Assembly (NCBI RefSeq): GCF_900103615.1
Contig: NZ_FNGW01000001.1
Coordinates: 1-64,000, forward strand
Direction: 5' to 3'
Origin: Romboutsia lituseburensis DSM 797
GTDB taxonomy: Bacteria; Bacillota; Clostridia; Peptostreptococcales; Peptostreptococcaceae
Length of the DNA: 64,000 nt
The notes below the pieces were generated by a model that saw only the letters and a list, made by a program, of their open reading frames with translations, searched no databases and was not told where the DNA came from. Position numbers and translations under genes: made by a program. Shown here piece after piece: positions 62,863 to 64,000 of this stretch; the stretch's first letter is position 1, and the number at the start of each line of letters is the position of its first letter.

Positions 62863-63303
62863 ATGAACGATAAGTATATTATTTATTTTATTAGTAGAAC
62901 TAAGGCTAATATGATAAAATTTATAGAAAATAAATTAAAAGAAAATAAGTTAAATGATTTGATCCCTACACATGGTAATATTTTAACTGCTCTTTATGAA
63001 AGTGAAAAAAGCTTAACTATGAAAGAAATAGCAAAAAAAATTGGAAAAGACAAATCTACAGTTACTTCTTTAGTAAATAAGCTTGCAGATTTAGGATATG
63101 TTAAAAAACAAAAATGCGAAAAAGACAAAAGAGTAACATATATTGTTTTAACAAATAAAGCTAGAGAAATCGAAGATACTTTTAACTTTATTTCTTCTCA
63201 AGTTAAAGAAACTGCATATAGTGATTTTACAGATGAAGAAAAAAAAGAATTCCTTAGACTTTTAAGAAAACTTAGTACTAACTTTAAAAATGCAAACAAC
63301 TAA
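62863..63303 (+). CDS. MarR-family transcriptional regulator
   Basis: 146 residues. Winged helix with LTMKEIAKKIGKDKSTVTSLVNKL (recognition helix, about 50-73) and the wing KKQKCEKDKRVTYIVLT. MarR proteins bind palindromes and respond to phenolic or oxidative signals; its target is unknown, and the nitroreductase gene 220 bp downstream is on the opposite strand. ATG at 62863 with TGGAGGATTA. Confidence 0.9.
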   Translation: MNDKYIIYFISRTKANMIKFIENKLKENKLNDLIPTHGNILTALYESEKSLTMKEIAKKIGKDKSTVTSLVNKLADLGYVKKQKCEKDKRVTYIVLTNKAREIEDTFNFISSQVKETAYSDFTDEEKKEFLRLLRKLSTNFKNANN

Positions 63304-63326
63304 TCTATTAAATTTTTTATAAAAAA

Positions 63327-63367
63327 TCCGCTTAGCTCATGTCGCCAACGACTTCGTCCCTTGCTCA
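63327..63367. other. GC-rich non-coding segment of unknown nature
   Basis: About 56% GC (23 of 41 bases), against roughly 25% around it. It contains two overlapping short inverted repeats, GTCGCCAACGAC and GACTTCGTC. It has no ribosome site or frame of useful length. It may be a copy of a dispersed repeat or a relic. Confidence 0.35.
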
Positions 63368-63466
63368 AAATATTTTTATGCCTAAAACCAATTTGTTGAT
63401 ATAACTTAATTTTATGAGTTATACACAGAAAATTAAGTATCATAATATCCTTAAGCATAAAAAAGA

Positions 63467-63498
63467 AAAAAGCTATCTATTATAATAGATAGCTTTTT
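63467..63498 (-). terminator. Terminator of the nitroreductase gene
   Basis: 32-bp perfect palindrome with core AAAAAGCTATCTATTA/TAATAGATAGCTTTTT, T-run on the minus strand, 28 bp after the stop codon. Confidence 0.8.
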
Positions 63499-63526
63499 AT
63501 TATATATTTAAAGTTTTAATTATTAA

Positions 63527-64000
63527 TTAGTCTATAAACGTTACAACATCTTCTAACGGTTTACGAGGTGGTTGAGCTGGAGTGTTATCTTGTGCTACCC
63601 CTAATGATATCATAGACATTAACTCATAACCTTCTTTTTCAAATCCTATTAGTTTTTCTATTTCTGCCTTAGCATGAGTAGGTCCTGTCATATAACAAGT
63701 TCCATATCCCATCTCAGTTGCTGCTAATAAGAAGTTTTCAACAGCTGCTCCTATTCCTTGTGCAGCAGATTGAGGTGATACTAAAACATCAATCACTTCT
63801 TGAGGTGCATTGTTTTGTTTTAATATTTTGTACTCTATCATTTTATATTCACACGAATACACTAAAACTACTACTGGAGCATCTTTAAAGCATGTATAAT
63901 AATTTATTACACTCATATGTCTTTTGAAATCTTTTTCATCTTTTGCAAGTTGTCCTATTTTTTCATGACTTTTAGTTACTATATCTGCCATTTCATTTAT
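63527..64000 (-). CDS. Nitroreductase family protein (partial, 5' end outside window)
   Basis: At least 157 residues. The frame stays open to the right edge (INEMADIVTKSH), and nitroreductases have an earlier RRSxRxF and FMN-binding N-terminal region, so the true start lies beyond the window. Visible parts are VSPQSAAQGIGAAVENFLLAATEMGYGTCYMTG, the family's FMN/dimer helix region, and the C-terminal ISLGVAQ and PPRKPLEDVV. FMN-dependent NAD(P)H oxidoreductase of unknown substrate. Confidence 0.88.
   Translation of the reverse strand: MNEMADIVTKSHEKIGQLAKDEKDFKRHMSVINYYTCFKDAPVVVLVYSCEYKMIEYKILKQNNAPQEVIDVLVSPQSAAQGIGAAVENFLLAATEMGYGTCYMTGPTHAKAEIEKLIGFEKEGYELMSMISLGVAQDNTPAQPPRKPLEDVVTFID

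Overview
The window is very AT-rich (roughly 25-28% GC by eye), with GGAGG-type ribosome binding sites, short intergenic gaps closed by hairpin-plus-T-tract terminators, and most genes on the minus strand. The gene content (rseC-rnfCDGEAB, single-locus ribDE-ribBA-ribH under an FMN riboswitch, a c-di-GMP-I riboswitch, a SpoIVB-type serine peptidase, AGCS and MATE transporters, L-lactate dehydrogenase) points to an anaerobic endospore-forming Clostridia member, most likely a Peptostreptococcaceae relative (Romboutsia/Paraclostridium/Clostridioides-like). This placement is inference. I saw no insertion sequence, prophage, CRISPR array or rRNA.

Layout. 1-2.1 kb: a BceRS-type two-component system followed by an ABC ATPase cut by the left edge. 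2.2-3.6 kb: an NCS2 purine permease. 3.7-6.4 kb: an AgrAC-like LytTR regulator and GHKL kinase with a lipoprotein gene, but no agrBD. 6.6-9.4 kb: an MFS exporter, a two-gene micro-operon of about 50-residue proteins, and a HAD phosphatase. 9.6-14.1 kb: two secreted GH18 chitinases under a c-di-GMP-I riboswitch. 14.4-21.3 kb: a YbhN-like membrane protein, then the Rnf complex preceded by rseC. 21.9-27.3 kb: ldh, a DEAD-box helicase, a DUF4438 protein, tRNA-Ser and tRNA-Phe, and an amino-acid symporter. 27.6-31.5 kb: the riboflavin operon. 31.5-34.8 kb: an unknown protein, a SpoIVB-like peptidase, a methyltransferase and a small exported protein.

35.0-41.9 kb is an exopolysaccharide operon resembling Bacillus ydaKLMN and Listeria pss: a membrane-bound degenerate GGDEF protein, a DUF2334 protein whose metal ligands appear to be asparagines, a cellulose-synthase-like GT2, a BcsB-like protein and a TIM-barrel glycosidase-like protein. 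With the riboswitch-controlled chitinases this gives two apparently c-di-GMP-dependent extracellular polysaccharide functions in one window, one acting on RNA and one on a protein receptor.

42.2-44.5 kb holds a nitrilase-family amidase, a small secreted protein with four helically phased GTAAC repeats in its promoter, an unknown helical protein and HPr. 44.5-57.2 kb is a disaccharide uptake and phosphorolysis regulon: two GH65 phosphorylases, beta-phosphoglucomutase, an ABC sugar importer without its own ATPase, a six-hairpin glycosidase and a LacI repressor. Three of its promoters, and the ptsH promoter, carry a CG-centred palindromic operator inside a 17-bp -35/-10 spacer. 57.3-64 kb carries a MATE exporter, an unknown protein, a purine nucleoside cluster (deoD, BMP-family lipoprotein, divergent amidohydrolase), a MarR regulator and a nitroreductase cut by the right edge.
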